From Polymyxa betae (taxonomy: Eukaryota; Endomyxa; Phytomyxea; Plasmodiophorida; Plasmodiophoridae), in NCBI GenBank assembly GCA_003693705.1, contig RBZT01000267.1, forward strand, positions 124,001-188,000: a stretch of DNA of 64,000 nucleotides, written 5' to 3'. Every line of letters starts with the position of its first letter. The stretch's first letter is position 1. The translations under genes were made by a program, and so were the position numbers. The notes under the pieces were generated by a model that was not told where the DNA came from, did no database searches, and saw nothing but the letters and a program-made list of their open reading frames with translations. This document shows positions 10,949-22,699 of the stretch, piece after piece.

Positions 10949-12029
10949 TCAATGTTGCAATGCACCCTGCTTCGCTAATTGGTCAGCCATCTCATTACCT
11001 TAAACAACAGTCAAGAACGATGGGTAGTCGAGAACAAAATACGAACCTTCATAGCCGCTATGAGCAGCGACATACTGGAACTTCACCTCGACGCCGTCTT
11101 TCTTCAAATCGCAAATAGAGTTATAAATATCCATCATCAAGTCCAAATTCTCGTATTTCTTCTTAGGACCTTTACCGTTGACGTAATTCTCCATCCTTTG
11201 TGAAAGCATTGTAAGCAAGACGATCGGATCGTCCAAGCGGAAAGCTACCATGTCGTCGCGGCATTAATAGTATACATTGAATCCGATCGAATCTGAACTG
11301 ATTTCTCTTTAAACCTGTCAACCCGCTTTAAAACCTGAGAGACGGCGGTTAACTCTGCCCTCTGATTAGTTTGTTTAGCGCCCTCTAGCCGAGATGATAT
11401 GTTCCTATGACTCCTTGAGCACACTTCTAACATACGATCAGAAAAAACCTTGAGTCGTTATGGCCATAGAAAGCGCCATATCCAGCACGAGCCGATCCTC
11501 TACCATTCCCAAGACACGAGCCATCGGTGAAAACGACTAGCTTCTGATCCGAGGAAGTTGCTGAGCGGGCGGCAACCGTCTCAGAACCGCTCGAATACGA
11601 TGTGTATGAAAGCGCCTCTACCCGAGTGAGTTTACGCGAATCTGCAGAGCTTTGCTTGTAATCAGACTGGACAGCACAGTGAATTGAAGGTCGGCTTGAG
11701 AACGAACTTCGTGCAGATTTAATGGGGGCAGCATTCGCAGAGGAAGGCTGGCCGTGATCTTTGAGGTAATTCTCGGCATCGGTTACGCTGGTGAATGATT
11801 TGAAAACGGCACCCGAGTATTGATTCACCTGTTGTCGGCACTCATCCCAGGTCGAGAAAATCCCAGTAGATCGCCCACGACAAACGGCATAGACCTGCGC
11901 TGGGGACTAAGCCATCGATGCACGACTCTGGCAGACGACAACGACCTTGGGCATTTCTGACGATGCACTAAGTGACGACAAGGCCGCTTGCTGAATAAAA
12001 ATGTTTCTGACAATAGAGAGTTGCCTCAT
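10949..12029 (-). CDS. RNASEH1: Ribonuclease H1 with alternative mitochondrial/nuclear start codons
   Basis: Degrades RNA in RNA-DNA hybrids. The product has the N-terminal hybrid-binding domain (MPKVYAVCRGRSTGIFSTW, SGAVFKSFTSVTDAENYL), a Ser-rich linker and an RNase H fold. All four catalytic acids are visible: FTDGSCLGNG, QRAELTAV, RSDSMYTIN and NEMADQLA. The spliced order is set by introns that join MPK|VYAV, DSR|NISSRLEG, the Met-Tyr-Thr-Ile-Asn region and YEG|NEMAD. Two ATGs are in frame: M1 at 12029 opens MRQLSIVRNIFIQQAALSSL, an amphipathic Arg-containing mitochondrial presequence, and M26 at 11954 begins the hybrid-binding domain. This is the same design as animal RNASEH1, where M1 gives the mitochondrial form and the second Met the nuclear form. 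The stop is at 10949-10951. Confidence 0.93.
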
Positions 12030-12081
12030 ACAAATGAGCGAATGACCGCAGACAGGACAGACAAACCCTAGCTGGCTTCAT
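11968..12081 (-). promoter_or_regulatory. Upstream ORF overlapping the first RNase H1 start codon
   Basis: A 37-codon ATG-to-TAG frame begins 52 nt upstream of RNase H1 M1. It runs through M1 in another frame and stops 13 nt before M26. A ribosome that translates it would skip the mitochondrial start and could reinitiate at the nuclear start. The peptide (MKPARVCLSCLRSFAHLYEA...) is otherwise unremarkable. Whether the transcript extends this far upstream is not known. Confidence 0.5.
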
Positions 12082-13051
12082 AGTAAAGCGCAGTCTTTAT
12101 TGCTGTATACTGATAGAGACGACATCATCGATTCGTTAAACAGCAGCTGAACCGACCTCGGCAGCGATAGTTTAAACGCAGAGTATTCAAAAGAGCCTAT
12201 CAGCTTCTTGCCGGTCGGTTTCCGTCTGCAGCACACGTAGTACTGTTTTCTCGCCTGGATGGTTATCCTCATCTCTAGACCTTACAGCCAGGGGCGCGGT
12301 TCCATATCTCTTTACCCAAGGACCGGGCTCCTGTCTAACAGGCACATCGGTCTGTAAACTTCCACGACTCCCTCCGGTAACTGCTTCATTAAGTTAATCC
12401 ACTGCTTATGTTAGTGAAATGCCTGATAAGCGCCATTTAACGATTCAAGCTAGTCAGGGTGAACTAAGTAAGGCGCTTTGTTAGATTTTGGATTATAGCT
12501 AACGACGAGGCGAATATTTAAGGACTCGTAGTGGAAGAGTTATTACAAACTGGACGCGCTACCCTTTAATTCATTGTATCTCTCTAGCAGCTATTGCATT
12601 TCATCTTCTATATGACATTATGATTCATTTCAGTCGCTGATCTCATTATTATAAGCGTTTCAGATAAAAATGGGATAACATATATGAAAACTGTTGACAG
12701 AGTTTTCTCGTGATGCAATTACAACTACATGACTGCCCCGAGTCATTGTAGATGCTTGCTATAAACGTAAAGGTCACCCACAATCTAAGGCTACAACGTT
12801 TGATTGAGTAATAATCTCAATTGGCACAGTCTAATTATATCTTGGAAGCCGAATTGCATCGTTGCGTCTGTCGTTATCGACCTGATACTCGATAGCTTCA
12901 TCATTCATGGCTATGTTACTAATAAATAGAGAAATGGAGAGGAGTGCTGCAGACGTTCACGAAATCAGCTTCAAGAATAGTGTGATGCCAGAAATATCAA
13001 AATGGACGCGGGTGTGTTGTAGACAGTCCGATCTTATCATAAGTAGTGAAG
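12082..13051. other. Gene-poor interval between RNase H1 and GRASP
   Basis: Nearly 1 kb between divergent genes. One 64-codon minus-strand frame (12078-12272) has no recognisable features. The right part is A+T-rich and the left part mixed. No tRNA-like cloverleaf, long repeat or transposase motif was seen. The interval presumably contains both promoters. Confidence 0.4.
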
Positions 13052-13950
13052 ATGGGCGCATCTGACTCCAAGTTGCAATCTGTATCAAGCGCTTGGAGGG
13101 TAATCGATGTTCGCCCAGATTCGCCTGCTGCCAAAGCACGTCTGATCCCATATTTCGACTTCATTATAGGTGCGAAAGACGTCCAGTGGGTAAGCAGTTC
13201 ATTCTGGTCAGTTTATTGGCATGACATTGCTAGCATAGTCCAAAGACGAGACCGCCTTATTCTCTTGCATTGAGTCCTATCTTGATAAAGAACTAGGTTT
13301 GCGCTTGGATCAAAACACTTTATTCATTTTTGGATCAATTTTAACAGAGCTTAGTATCTATGATACTAGAAACGGAAGCATTCGGCACTGTACTATAACC
13401 CCATCCAGAAATTGGGGAGGAGACGGGTTGCTTGGGCTTGTAATCAAACATGAAGAAATAGATCCCGATGAGCCGTTATACTGCATTCGAGTTCTGGATG
13501 TGTTCCCTGATTCGCCTGCGAGCGATGCTGGTCAGTTCGCAACCAGTAACGAAAGCAGCATGATCACAAAATTATAGGATTGAAAGCATTCGAGGATTTC
13601 CTGTTAGGGTCGCCGAACTTGATATTTCGAGGAATGCAAGATCTGGAATTTACTTTGGAAAACGCCAACTGTCAGCCTTTCGAAATCTGGGTAACGTTTT
13701 GCATTGTTAATATGAGATTTCTAAACGTGTTTCTCGGCTTTCAGTGTTATAACTCAAGGACATGCTCAGTTCGAGTTATAACCGTCAGGTCTTCTGAGCC
13801 ACTAACAGAGCGAAGGTCAGTATTGCATCCTGGATCATCGTTTTTAGCTGATCATGGCTCAGTTTTGGATGCGAGCTTGATTTTGGGCCGGAGACCATAA
13901 TCCCTGCTGATAATCGTCCGGTTCGATTACAACTGGAACAGCCAAGATAG
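13052..13950 (+). CDS. GORASP: GRASP55/65-type Golgi reassembly stacking protein
   Basis: Peripheral Golgi protein that tethers cisternae through two PDZ-like GRASP domains. The ATG at 13052 gives MGASDSK, with Gly2 placed for N-myristoylation as in the family. GRASP1 holds AWRVIDVRPDSPAAKARLIP and YFDFIIGAKDVQW. After introns come SKDETALFSCIESYLDKEL and ELSIYDTRNGSIRHC. TPSRNWGGDGLLGLVI opens GRASP2, followed by VLDVFPDSPASDAG|LKAFEDFLLG and a short C-terminal exon SFGCELDFGPETIIP ending at TAG 13950. About five introns of 46-72 nt are needed, all GT-AG. The usual Ser/Pro-rich regulatory tail is essentially absent, so this is a minimal GRASP. The formin gene follows on the same strand. Confidence 0.9.
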
Positions 13951-13978
13951 GCAAACTCCATTCACATTAAATTCGTGC

Positions 13979-14002
13979 AAAGCCGGCTTCAAGCCCGGCT
14001 TT
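13979..14002 (+). repeat. Perfect 8-bp stem-loop just after the GRASP stop
   Basis: AAAGCCGG and CCGGCTTT flank an 8-nt loop, 28 bp downstream of the GRASP stop codon. It could form a hairpin in the 3' UTR. It is not the histone-type stem-loop sequence. The remaining gap to the formin start (about 430 bp) shows nothing else I can name. Confidence 0.5.
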
Positions 14003-14429
14003 ATTACTATTATCGAAGGTCCCAAAGCAATCGTAAAGACTCCAAACTCGACGCAGTTGGGGTCGAGCACCGGTAGCTGGCATTAGGCAATAGCCGAACG
14101 AGCTGTGAATCATGCTATAATGATTCTGTGACCTGTATCGAATAGCCTGCCTATATACGCTTAGATCGATGAAGAGGTCTGGATTCTGAAGAGTGTGAAG
14201 ACGACTTGCTGCGCAGTGGCCTCCCTCCCACCTCTTCCTGCCTCGCCTCGTTACTGATTTTCAAACCATCCTATCGGTTAGCTACAGAATTTGGACATTT
14301 CATTTCATCTAAATTAACACGCCTAGCGAGCAATAGCTGGGCGTCTTACCGGTGCCCGGACGTCGGTTTCCTTTCCGGAACCTCCGTTTTGTCGAGGTTG
14401 AGAAACCGCCAGGCTGGAGTCGAAAGAAA

Positions 14430-17400
14430 ATGGGTAATGAGCAAGGCAAGCAGGGCAGCGGCCCCGCTAGCCGTCTAGCAAATGCATCGAAATCGTCGAA
14501 TTTGTTGAGCTCAAACACTGGACGGGGCCGTCTGCCCGACGTCAGCTCGCATTCTCCAGCTGAGAGCGACCGAGACGATTCTTCGAAAGCATCAGCGGCG
14601 ACAAAGCGTCCTATGCCCGATGTTGAAGGCATGACTTATATGATCATGAAATTGGGCTCTCTATGACTTTTATACAGAAGTGAATGCATTGTTTGAAAAC
14701 TTCATTGCCGAGATGGCTTTCAAAGATGCTGCTGTTGAACAAATGAGAAAAATGCCAGCAGATAAAAAATGGGACCTTATACTTCCTTCTCTTTCGAAAT
14801 CTCAAACTGCTGAAAAACCAGCGGCCTACTGGGCATCGACATTGGATGCTGACCCTCCCACTCAAGTATAAACTGAAATGTTGATCTCTGCTCGGTCCTC
14901 ACCTCTATATCACAGGAAATATTCTTAACGCTTCGTCCCGTTATCAATTCAAACGGTCGTAAATGGATCCAGGAGTTTGTAGAAGCTCAAGGTCTTAAGA
15001 AACTGATGCAAGCCGCCTACAAATCACATTTTACTTACAAAAACGATGCTGTTCTTTTGGCGTCAATCCAATGCGTGAAGGTATTGCTTGAACGCTTGTG
15101 TTTACTCTGTGATCAAAAGTTCCTTAACAGGGCTTCATGAGCAACCAAGTTGGAATGGATTACTTTCTTACTGAGCCAGAAGCAACTCAGGAAATCGCCC
15201 TCTTGTTTGACGCCGACTCCATTGATGTCAAGCGGATTATTCTGCAAATGCTGTAAGCACATACGCGTAAAGACCATTTATCAAACAAGACATTAATGTC
15301 TGTAAAGCGCTGTGCTTGCATGGCTTGCTGAGAATGCGGGCGTTGACGCACCTGTGGTTCTTGCGTTTAACCATTATAAATCTGTAATTGGCATCAATGA
15401 GAACAGGTGATCTATCCAAAGAAGTATCAAATGCTGTAAAGCTGGTACTAAACACTCCTAGGTTCTATCCTTTAGTGAATGCCCTTCGTTGTATCCACCA
15501 TCCAGGATTTCAAGTCGATGTCACGGTTTTCATCAATACGCTGATTAATGCATGTAATCTTCTAGAAGATCGTGTCGCTATCCGGCGAGATTTCCTAGAA
15601 CTTGGTTATCTCGATATTATAAATCGCCTCCGTGGCGATATTGCCACAGCGGGTACGTTATTCTGCCAATTGTTCTAGATGTGCTAAAGTGTTTCTTAGT
15701 GGGATTTGATGCGGATCTCCAATTGTTAAGAACGGGTTTGGATGTCTTTGAATCAGAAATGTTGAACGATCAACGAGCAGTTCTTTGGAATTCTATCGAT
15801 ATGTCAGACCCCGTCTTGATCTTCGGTTATTTAAGAGAAATGGCCCGCGTCGATGGCCATACCAACCATTTTGTGACTGTCCTCCAGCAATTACTATTAA
15901 TCCCGAAAGACCCAACATTATCCGACATCGCTTGGCAGAACATCCAGGTAAACGAGGTTCGCCGATACTGGAACATAAAATGAAACAGGGTTAAGGGCAT
16001 CATTCGGATTGCATGTACGGGTAAGAACAGTCCATCAGATAAGGATGGATTCCCCAGCAACAAAGTTGCGAAGTTTCTTACGTTCGAGCAACTTGTTGCT
16101 CTGCTTCAGCAACAACAGTCTAAGTCTGACCGTCTCTGTGTCTTATTGCTGTCGTTAACTCTGGGATGAATAGAACGATTGATGCTATGCCAATTTCGAA
16201 GGAAACTGCCAAGAAATTGGAAGAGAATGAACGGAAGCTGAAGTCATTTGCTCGTTACGAAACCGAATCGAACGACCTGCGGGCCGAGCTTGAACAGGCT
16301 AAAACGAAAATGGCTGAACTTACCAGCAGCGATAAAATGTTACAGGAACTTACTTCTCTTCGTGCTGAGGTACTTGGTCACTCTCTCCTCTGTTGCTTTT
16401 TAAAGTGTTTTTTGCAGAATCAAGCGCTGAACGCTCGTATAGCCGAAACTGAGGCGCGCCTTAAGCAATCTGGAGATGCTTCAAGTTCAGCCGTGTACGG
16501 TTCGAGAATCTGCATTTTTGTTATAATGATGTGAATGCTAGACCGCTGGCACCGCCCCCTCCGCCTCCTGTGCCTGGAGCTCCTCCACCTCCCCCATCAC
16601 CTGGAGCTCCTCCGGTACCTGGCGTACCAGCTGCACCACCGCCACCTGGTGCACCGCCGGTACCAGGAGCTCCTCCACCGCCCCCGGCTCCAGGTGCTCC
16701 ACGAGCTGTTTCTGCTCCAGGTACAAGTCGCATTACCTCATGTCGCATTTATGTAATATTTTGACAGGAGCTCCACCCCCTCCTGCCCCTGGCATGACAG
16801 CAGTACCAGTTGTGAAACCTCAGGATGCAGTTCCCCCGGGCCTGAAACCTAAGCCTAAGCTGCCACCGAACAAGTTGAAGAATCTTCATTGGTACACGCC
16901 CTCAGTTTCCGCTGTTTATAAGTCTCTTATAAAGCCACAGGACTCCGATTCCAAACCAGCAGATTGCAGATACTGTATGGATGAAGCTAAACGATCGCGA
17001 TGTTAAACTCGAAATATCAATGTTTGAGGAAGCGTTTTCTAAAGTCGAAAAGTCTGTTGCCGTAGCTGATACAGCTGCAAAGAAAAAAGTCCCATTCGTT
17101 AATCCGATTGGTAGTTCTCTTACATTCATGTTTTCAGGCAGCTATCCCCCAGTTTGTCAAATTGGTCGACGAAAAACGATCTTATAACATCGACTTATCT
17201 CTGGGTTTGTCTGACAAAGAAAGTTGTCACCTGTGCTGAATTATTGGGTAGCTCGTTTTAAAGTCACTCCGGAGGAGATTCGTGATGCCGTTTTTGCTAT
17301 GGATTCCGATCTTCTCAATCAAAGCCATCTGCAAAAGCTCAAAAACTGTGTACCTACTGCTGAAGAAATTGAAGCGGTATGAAGTGCTTCTTAATCTTAG

Positions 17401-18822
17401 CATGCGATTTTAATTTGTTTCAGGTTCGGTCATACGATGGTGATGTCAACCTTCTTGGCAATACTGAGAAGTTCTTCCTTGCTCTCTCCGATGTTCCAAA
17501 TATCGAAGGGCGAGTAGATGTTTGGCTGTTTCAGCAAAGTTACGATGAGCTTTACAATGAGGTGATTGATTCTCTCTATCTCGGAAATGACTTTAACCGT
17601 TTTGGAACAGGCGTCCAGGAAGATCACATTGGTGAAGACTGCTCTTAAAGATCTTGAAGAATCCGAATCTTTCCAGCAACTGCTCCGTTTGATATTGGCA
17701 GTTGGAAATCTGATGAATGGTGGTACATCAAAAGGCCAGGTATCATCATGTAGTTGAATTTAACAATATTGAAATCCTATTTCTCTATAGGCATACGGAT
17801 TTAAGCTTTCAACTTTGAGGCAATTGGAATCTACCAAGACCAATGACAACTCGAAAAGTTTACTGCAGGTGCTAGTTCAACACGTTAACAAACACGCACC
17901 ATCAATAAGAAACTTCACGAATGAGTTCTCTAGTGTAGCAGAGGTTGGGATTGTGCATGTTGGCCTTCTTTCAATTAAAAAATATTTTACGCTCTCAGGC
18001 GACACGGATTGAGTGCGATCCTTGTTTAGCTGAAATTAGAAACTTGACTGCCTATATGAACAAGATCAAATCCCAAATTGCTGCTTTCAATGATGCGACT
18101 GGCGGTAAAGACAAATTCAAAAAGGTCATGCAGGCTTTTTATGACGAGAAATCCGCACAGGTATCCGAACTTGTTGATATTAGACCGCAATCTTAATTTA
18201 ATCATTTTCAGGTAGCAGAACTTCAAAAGTTAGCTGATCAAGTTCTTGTCGACGTTGACCGAATCTGCGTTTCCTTTGGTGAGCCTAAGGGGAAAACGAA
18301 ATGGGAGACGTTATTCGCCACGTTTGCTGAATTTTCCGAGATGTATCAAAAAGCCGAAAAAGGCTTAGAAAAGCTTCGAATAGACGTATTAAGCTGCCTG
18401 TTGTGCTTTTATTGTGTTTGATATCGCGTTTCTTCAGGCAGAGAAAGCTCTCATTAAAGAGGAAAGAGAAGCGCAAAGGCAAGCCAAGCGTGGCTCCAAA
18501 CCATTATTGGATGCCAATGCTCGTAATGATGCAGCTGGCATGGTTGATGGCGTTTTCGATGCACTGAAAGGCGCAGCCGGTTCCAAGACTCTTTTGGAGC
18601 AACTGAAAGCAAGAAGAGCAGGTCAGGAGATATTCTGTTTTATAATCGAATTTTGCACTCATTCCGAGGTACGTAGGGGCTGGTGGCAGCGTACAAACTC
18701 GGGATAAGGACGAGTCAGACAATATCGAATCTTCAAATCAAATCTCACGTCATGGAGCTTATTCGCAACCAAATCAGTTACCTGTTGGAGATTTCCGATC
18801 ATTATTAAAAAAGAAAACGTAA
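14430..18822 (+). CDS. Diaphanous/FMNL-type formin (GBD-FH3-FH1-FH2)
   Basis: Actin nucleator and elongator controlled by Rho GTPases. The ATG at 14430 gives MGNEQGKQGSG, a myristoylation-type start seen in FMNL formins. A Ser-rich linker leads to the GTPase-binding domain (VNALFENFIAEMAF...MRKMPADKKWDLIL) and the FH3 armadillo region (EIFLTLRPVINSNG through WQNIQ, about 14920-15950). A coiled-coil follows (KETAKKLEENERKLKSF). The FH1 at about 16540-16830 is rich in proline and Pro-Gly-Ala repeats that would bind profilin. The FH2 (about 16830-18630) includes LKNLHWYTP, VDVWLFQQSYDEL, LAVGNLMNGGTSKGQ and YGFKLSTLRQLESTK-like sequence. The C-terminus is short and basic (FRSLLKKKT, stop 18820), possibly a small DAD-like tail. 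More than ten short introns occur. The first junction is ambiguous between a GT donor at about 14603 and a GC donor near 14628. Confidence 0.92.
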
Positions 18823-19052
18823 TATTTATGCTAGTCTACATATGCTATTCGGCTAGTTAAGAAACATACGACCATGCAGCATACATTATCTATCGCCTCG
18901 CCTGATCGACGAACATTCACTGAATTTAATTTCATAAATTTCAAAAGAAAATCCGCCACGGAGTTAATGTGTTGACCTGAAGACGCGGTCCATCCAATAT
19001 CTGGATTTGATAGTCAGGCTCCCTCTGTGCTAACTCCTGAAGTTTTGATAGA

Positions 19053-19713
19053 ATGGGTGCCGCTAAACCCAAATCGAAACATGTTCCCAAGAATCGAAAG
19101 CTTTCTGGGAAGTCTAGGGCTGCGAATCGTCCCAAGCTCATATCTTTTAATGAAGAATCTAGAATGTAAACATCAATCAACTTGTTTGCGAGATTTCCAA
19201 CATTGCTTAGGGATTTTATTACTGGGTTCCGAACCCGTCGACTCCAACGTCAGGCTGAGGCCAAAAAAGCTTTAGAGCAAAAAGCTAAAGCTGATCGTGT
19301 AAGGAAACGGAAGGACGCTAAGCAAGCTCGGGATGAATACTTCGAGCAGTTGCACCCATCCATGTATAAAGACCACAAACTTATCGACTCTTTAGATGAA
19401 CAGGTACATCTATGTATGTCAAATCCGGGAACTGCTCTGACCCTGAAATGTTCAGGAAAATGAAACAGAGCCACAAGAGATCGTTCAAGAGTTTAGTGAT
19501 GACGAACATAACATTGTAGTTGTTAAGACCTCTAATGATATCGTTCTGGATGTGGACCTTCACGACGCCATTAACCAATGCGACGTCCCACCGGAACATG
19601 TACTTGAAAACACACAAGAGTGTCCAATCAGATTACCCAAAAGTAACCGTTTAAAAAATATCAAGAACAGGAAACAATTGAAGAAGTCTTTCAACAGGAG
19701 TAGAAGTAAATAA
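19053..19713 (+). CDS. NOL12: NOL12/Rrp17-like nucleolar ribosome-biogenesis protein
   Basis: The spliced product has the conserved NOL12 core ISFNEESRMDFITGFRTRR, then a long Lys/Arg/Ala helix (RQAEAKKALEQKAKADRVRK, ARDEYFEQL), an acidic middle and a basic tail (RLKNIKNRKQLKKSF). Two introns (about 19168-19213 and 19402-19455) restore the frame. In other eukaryotes the protein is nucleolar and acts in pre-rRNA processing (a 5'-3' exonuclease in yeast Rrp17). Length of about 185 residues suits the family. It lies 230 bp after the formin and converges on the ArfGAP gene, with 47 bp between stops. Confidence 0.82.
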
Positions 19714-19760
19714 AAATTGACCGAAAATAGAGATAAACGCTGTATTATGTTAGCATTTGA

Positions 19761-21398
19761 TTAAGTATATCGTTGAGCTAAGCCGGAGACTATATCAGAA
19801 GCAGCACCGGTCAGCTGCGAAACTGATTTCTTTATGGTCGACAGGTCGATGTTAGACAGTGACCTAAATAGAAAGGTCACAAGATGCAGATTGGAATAGA
19901 AACTGATACACTGATGGCGATTGTGGAGGAGGTCTCCCGAAATAATCATCGCTGGATAACGATGATGTATTTCCGTAATAGTGAGATGCAGATTGCTGAA
20001 AACCTAATTCGGCAGGGTCTCCGTCGACGGTTTCAAAGTACTGCACAATCACAGGTCGTGATTAAATGACATTGAACGTTAAATTCTGTCAAACCTGGGA
20101 GGAGGAAATCGCTTTGCTGTTAGCAAAGCGATTGACCGTTGGTTTCGCCACCGGCTTTTCAGCAGGCTGTATGTAGATAAATAATTCGAAATCGAAAACC
20201 AATCGAGGCAAAGCTACCGCTGGTAAAGGTTCGGATGGCGGTGGAGCAGGGGTTGTCTTGGGCAGAAGACTCTCATTCCTGCGTTGTGTAAATTCATTAT
20301 CAAAGCTTTCCAATTCACGTGTAGAAGGTGTAGCCAGAATTTGAGACGAACCCGGCGCCGCCGAGCCGAATCGGCTCTTACTTCCAGTTGAAAGCAGAGC
20401 GGCTGTGAACCATTAACACGAAAGCCAATCAGCATTCTTCTATATCGTATACCGGTCCCACGCGATGGCATCTTTTTCGAGCTCGAGCTCAAGTTCGGCT
20501 TATTAGAGCGGTCGCGGTGCAGTACGACCGGCTGGGGTGCTGGCGCAGGGTCCGGTTTCACAACTGCTGGCGTCGTTCCAGAAGCTGATTTTGCAGCCTG
20601 ATTTTCATGAGCTACTTAAAGAGCTGTCGATATTATCCATACGGCTGTTTGAATGTTTACGATGGGCTTGATAACGCTCGTCTGGCTGAAACCGGCTGAA
20701 ACTATGAACATGCGTTATGGGAGACGACAAACAAGAACCGGCCGTACTGTTCGATGATGACATTTGATCAATTAGAGCATCGAGACCGCACGATGGGGCA
20801 TTTGAGGCATTGGCTGGCGATGGCAAATCCGTTTTCGCATCTGGTTCAATCAATCTATGGCGACATTATCGATGAGATAATTGGGGGTTTGAAGAAACGC
20901 CACAGACGGTGCATCGCGATCGAGCTGGGCTTTGTATGTGCGAGCTGCACGAGATTGATATTTGACAACCGCATTAACACCAGTTGTGGTGCCCTGATCG
21001 TCAACCCAGCCATACGATCGAAAGGCTTCGCGAGCTTTGCCATTTCCGCCAGCTAGCATTCTCTGCATCTGATCCCATCTCCATCCGTCCAGAACTGTTG
21101 ACCTAGAATGGCTTTGAGCCAGACACAATCAAATACTTGGTGGTAGGGCATGAACCTGACGAATGAAATGTGAACGCCAAGGCGCCTGTGAACGGCACTG
21201 CAATCAATGCATAGCAATACGCCATAGGTAACTGAAGCCCATGTAGGGTTCTTGGCTGTGCAATCGAAACAAACCTAAGGCACAGGGCTCTGAGTATCGG
21301 AGCAGGGCGAGTCGGTCGCTGGCACCAACCTTGTTATCAGACTGGCGTTTAATCTTGTTGAAATAGCGCTGGACGTCAGCCTGGGTCAGGTCGTCCAT
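19761..21398 (-). CDS. ARFGAP2: ARFGAP2/3 (Glo3)-type Arf GTPase-activating protein
   Basis: GTPase activator for Arf1 on COPI vesicles. The start [19 protein letters not shown] is followed, across a short intron, by the zinc finger [17 protein letters not shown]...LCIDC with the CX2CX16CX2C spacing. Then come the catalytic-Arg region [32 protein letters not shown] and [13 protein letters not shown]. After a Ser/Pro-rich linker the C-terminus carries the Glo3-type motif [13 protein letters not shown] and a final amphipathic helix ([19 protein letters not shown]). These two features assign it to the ARFGAP2/3 branch and not ARFGAP1. Stop at 19761. Junctions in the linker (20090-20860) are approximate. 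Confidence 0.9.
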
Positions 21399-22699
21399 GA
21401 TGGGCTCCCAGGATCTGCTTGATGACTAGATGATATGATAATGATAGAGAATAGAGTAGCCCGAGGGTCCCTTTCCTATAAAGAGAGAAGCACCCCAGCC
21501 CTGGACCCCAATCATGCCCCATTACACGTAATCTATATACAGAAGTATTCTACTGCTGGACTGTTATGCAGCTAATTTCAGCTCACTGGTATTGATTTTG
21601 GAAAAAAATCGTTTTTTTATGATTTTCTGCTGATATTTTCGATTTTAATAGGGAAGGATTCTGTAATATATTCTTGCAATTGTTGCAATCTCTATACAAG
21701 ACGATTGCAAGGGATCCTGACACAGCCTGTGTTGATAACACTACCTTTTAGATCTAAAATCTAATACTTTATTTCTAACAGTGACGTAAACTGAAAACGT
21801 TTGTAGCACCATTGGTCATATGTCTGCAATTTCAATGAGGCTGATGAACATACTATGAAGTCCAAATAAAAACACAAAATCCTGTACGAGCGAAGTGCTG
21901 AACAAATGCCCATGGTTGCTGGATATATCGGATGGATGTAGTGGTTGTGATCATGAACAGAACAGAACATTCTTATAGACATTCAAGCGCTCCATAATAT
22001 CTATCGAATATTCAGGGGATGAACACTTGCCGAACTATTGCTGATCGGTCAGTTTTTTATCGAAAGAGCGAAATGAAAAGGAATTCGACTTCCTGGGTTA
22101 CAGTGGCAATAAATGAAAGCCCCAATGACGGTATGACCTCCTATAATGATGGCTCTTGAATTCAGAGGTTAAAGGGTCAAGAAAACACCAACTTCCGTTA
22201 TGATTGCATTTGAAAAACACCTTACCAACCTGAGGAGTCGCTCAAAATGCGTGGTTTGTTTGCGATTTGAACGATATTACAGCAGCGAACATCATCGCGC
22301 GGCAATCACCATGGTCAGATGGTCATGGGATGACAGCGCTGATCCGGTGAAGGGCGTTGCTTCCCCCCGACGCAAATCCTGGCAATGGAATGATGGCCGG
22401 GCGGGCTGTGCGTGTTCCTTGACTTCCCTCCCGTAAACGGGCCGCCCCATGCGTAGGTACCCGGGTCACGTTACATGCTACCATGTCAGACTTGACATTG
22501 ACTAAAACCCTAACCAAAGGACGACCACACGGGGAATAGATAGCGCGCAAATGAGCGATGATGGCCGTGGGGTCTGTCAGGGCCGGCCCCATGACCCCAG
22601 CCACTTTCCCAGTCAAGCCCAAATCTATCATTGCTGTAATCTCTGCAACCAGGGGCTTCGCCTCTGCCAAGCGTCGTAGCCGACCCCGGGCTCCATTGA
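21399..22699. other. Gene-poor interval before the C2H2 gene
   Basis: About 1.3 kb. The left 850 bp are A+T-rich without any convincing frame. From about 22300 the sequence becomes clearly G+C-rich and a 115-codon minus-strand frame (22323-22670) opens, with an alanine-rich N-terminal half, but it lacks an ATG near its start and abuts the C2H2 gene head-on. No repeats or RNA genes were recognised. The interval should contain the divergent promoters of ArfGAP and the C2H2 gene. Confidence 0.4.

Noticed and set aside
13530-13580. A 20-nt GC-AG intron or frameshift in GRASP
   Set aside because: A normal 46-nt GT-AG intron from after DAG to an ATTATAG acceptor gives SPASDAGLKAFEDF, which matches GRASP2. 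No anomaly remains.
14603-14680. A second GC-AG intron in the formin (donor near 14628)
   Set aside because: A GT donor at about 14603 with the same acceptor also keeps the frame (ATK|QVNALFEN), so a GC donor is not required.
16521-16764. Gly-rich minus-strand and Pro-rich alternative-frame ORFs
   Set aside because: These are shadows of the formin FH1 repeat in other frames.
22323-22670. 115-codon minus-strand ORF ahead of the C2H2 gene
   Set aside because: It lacks an early ATG, lies in G+C-rich sequence where stops are rarer, and would overlap the C2H2 leader. No family features.
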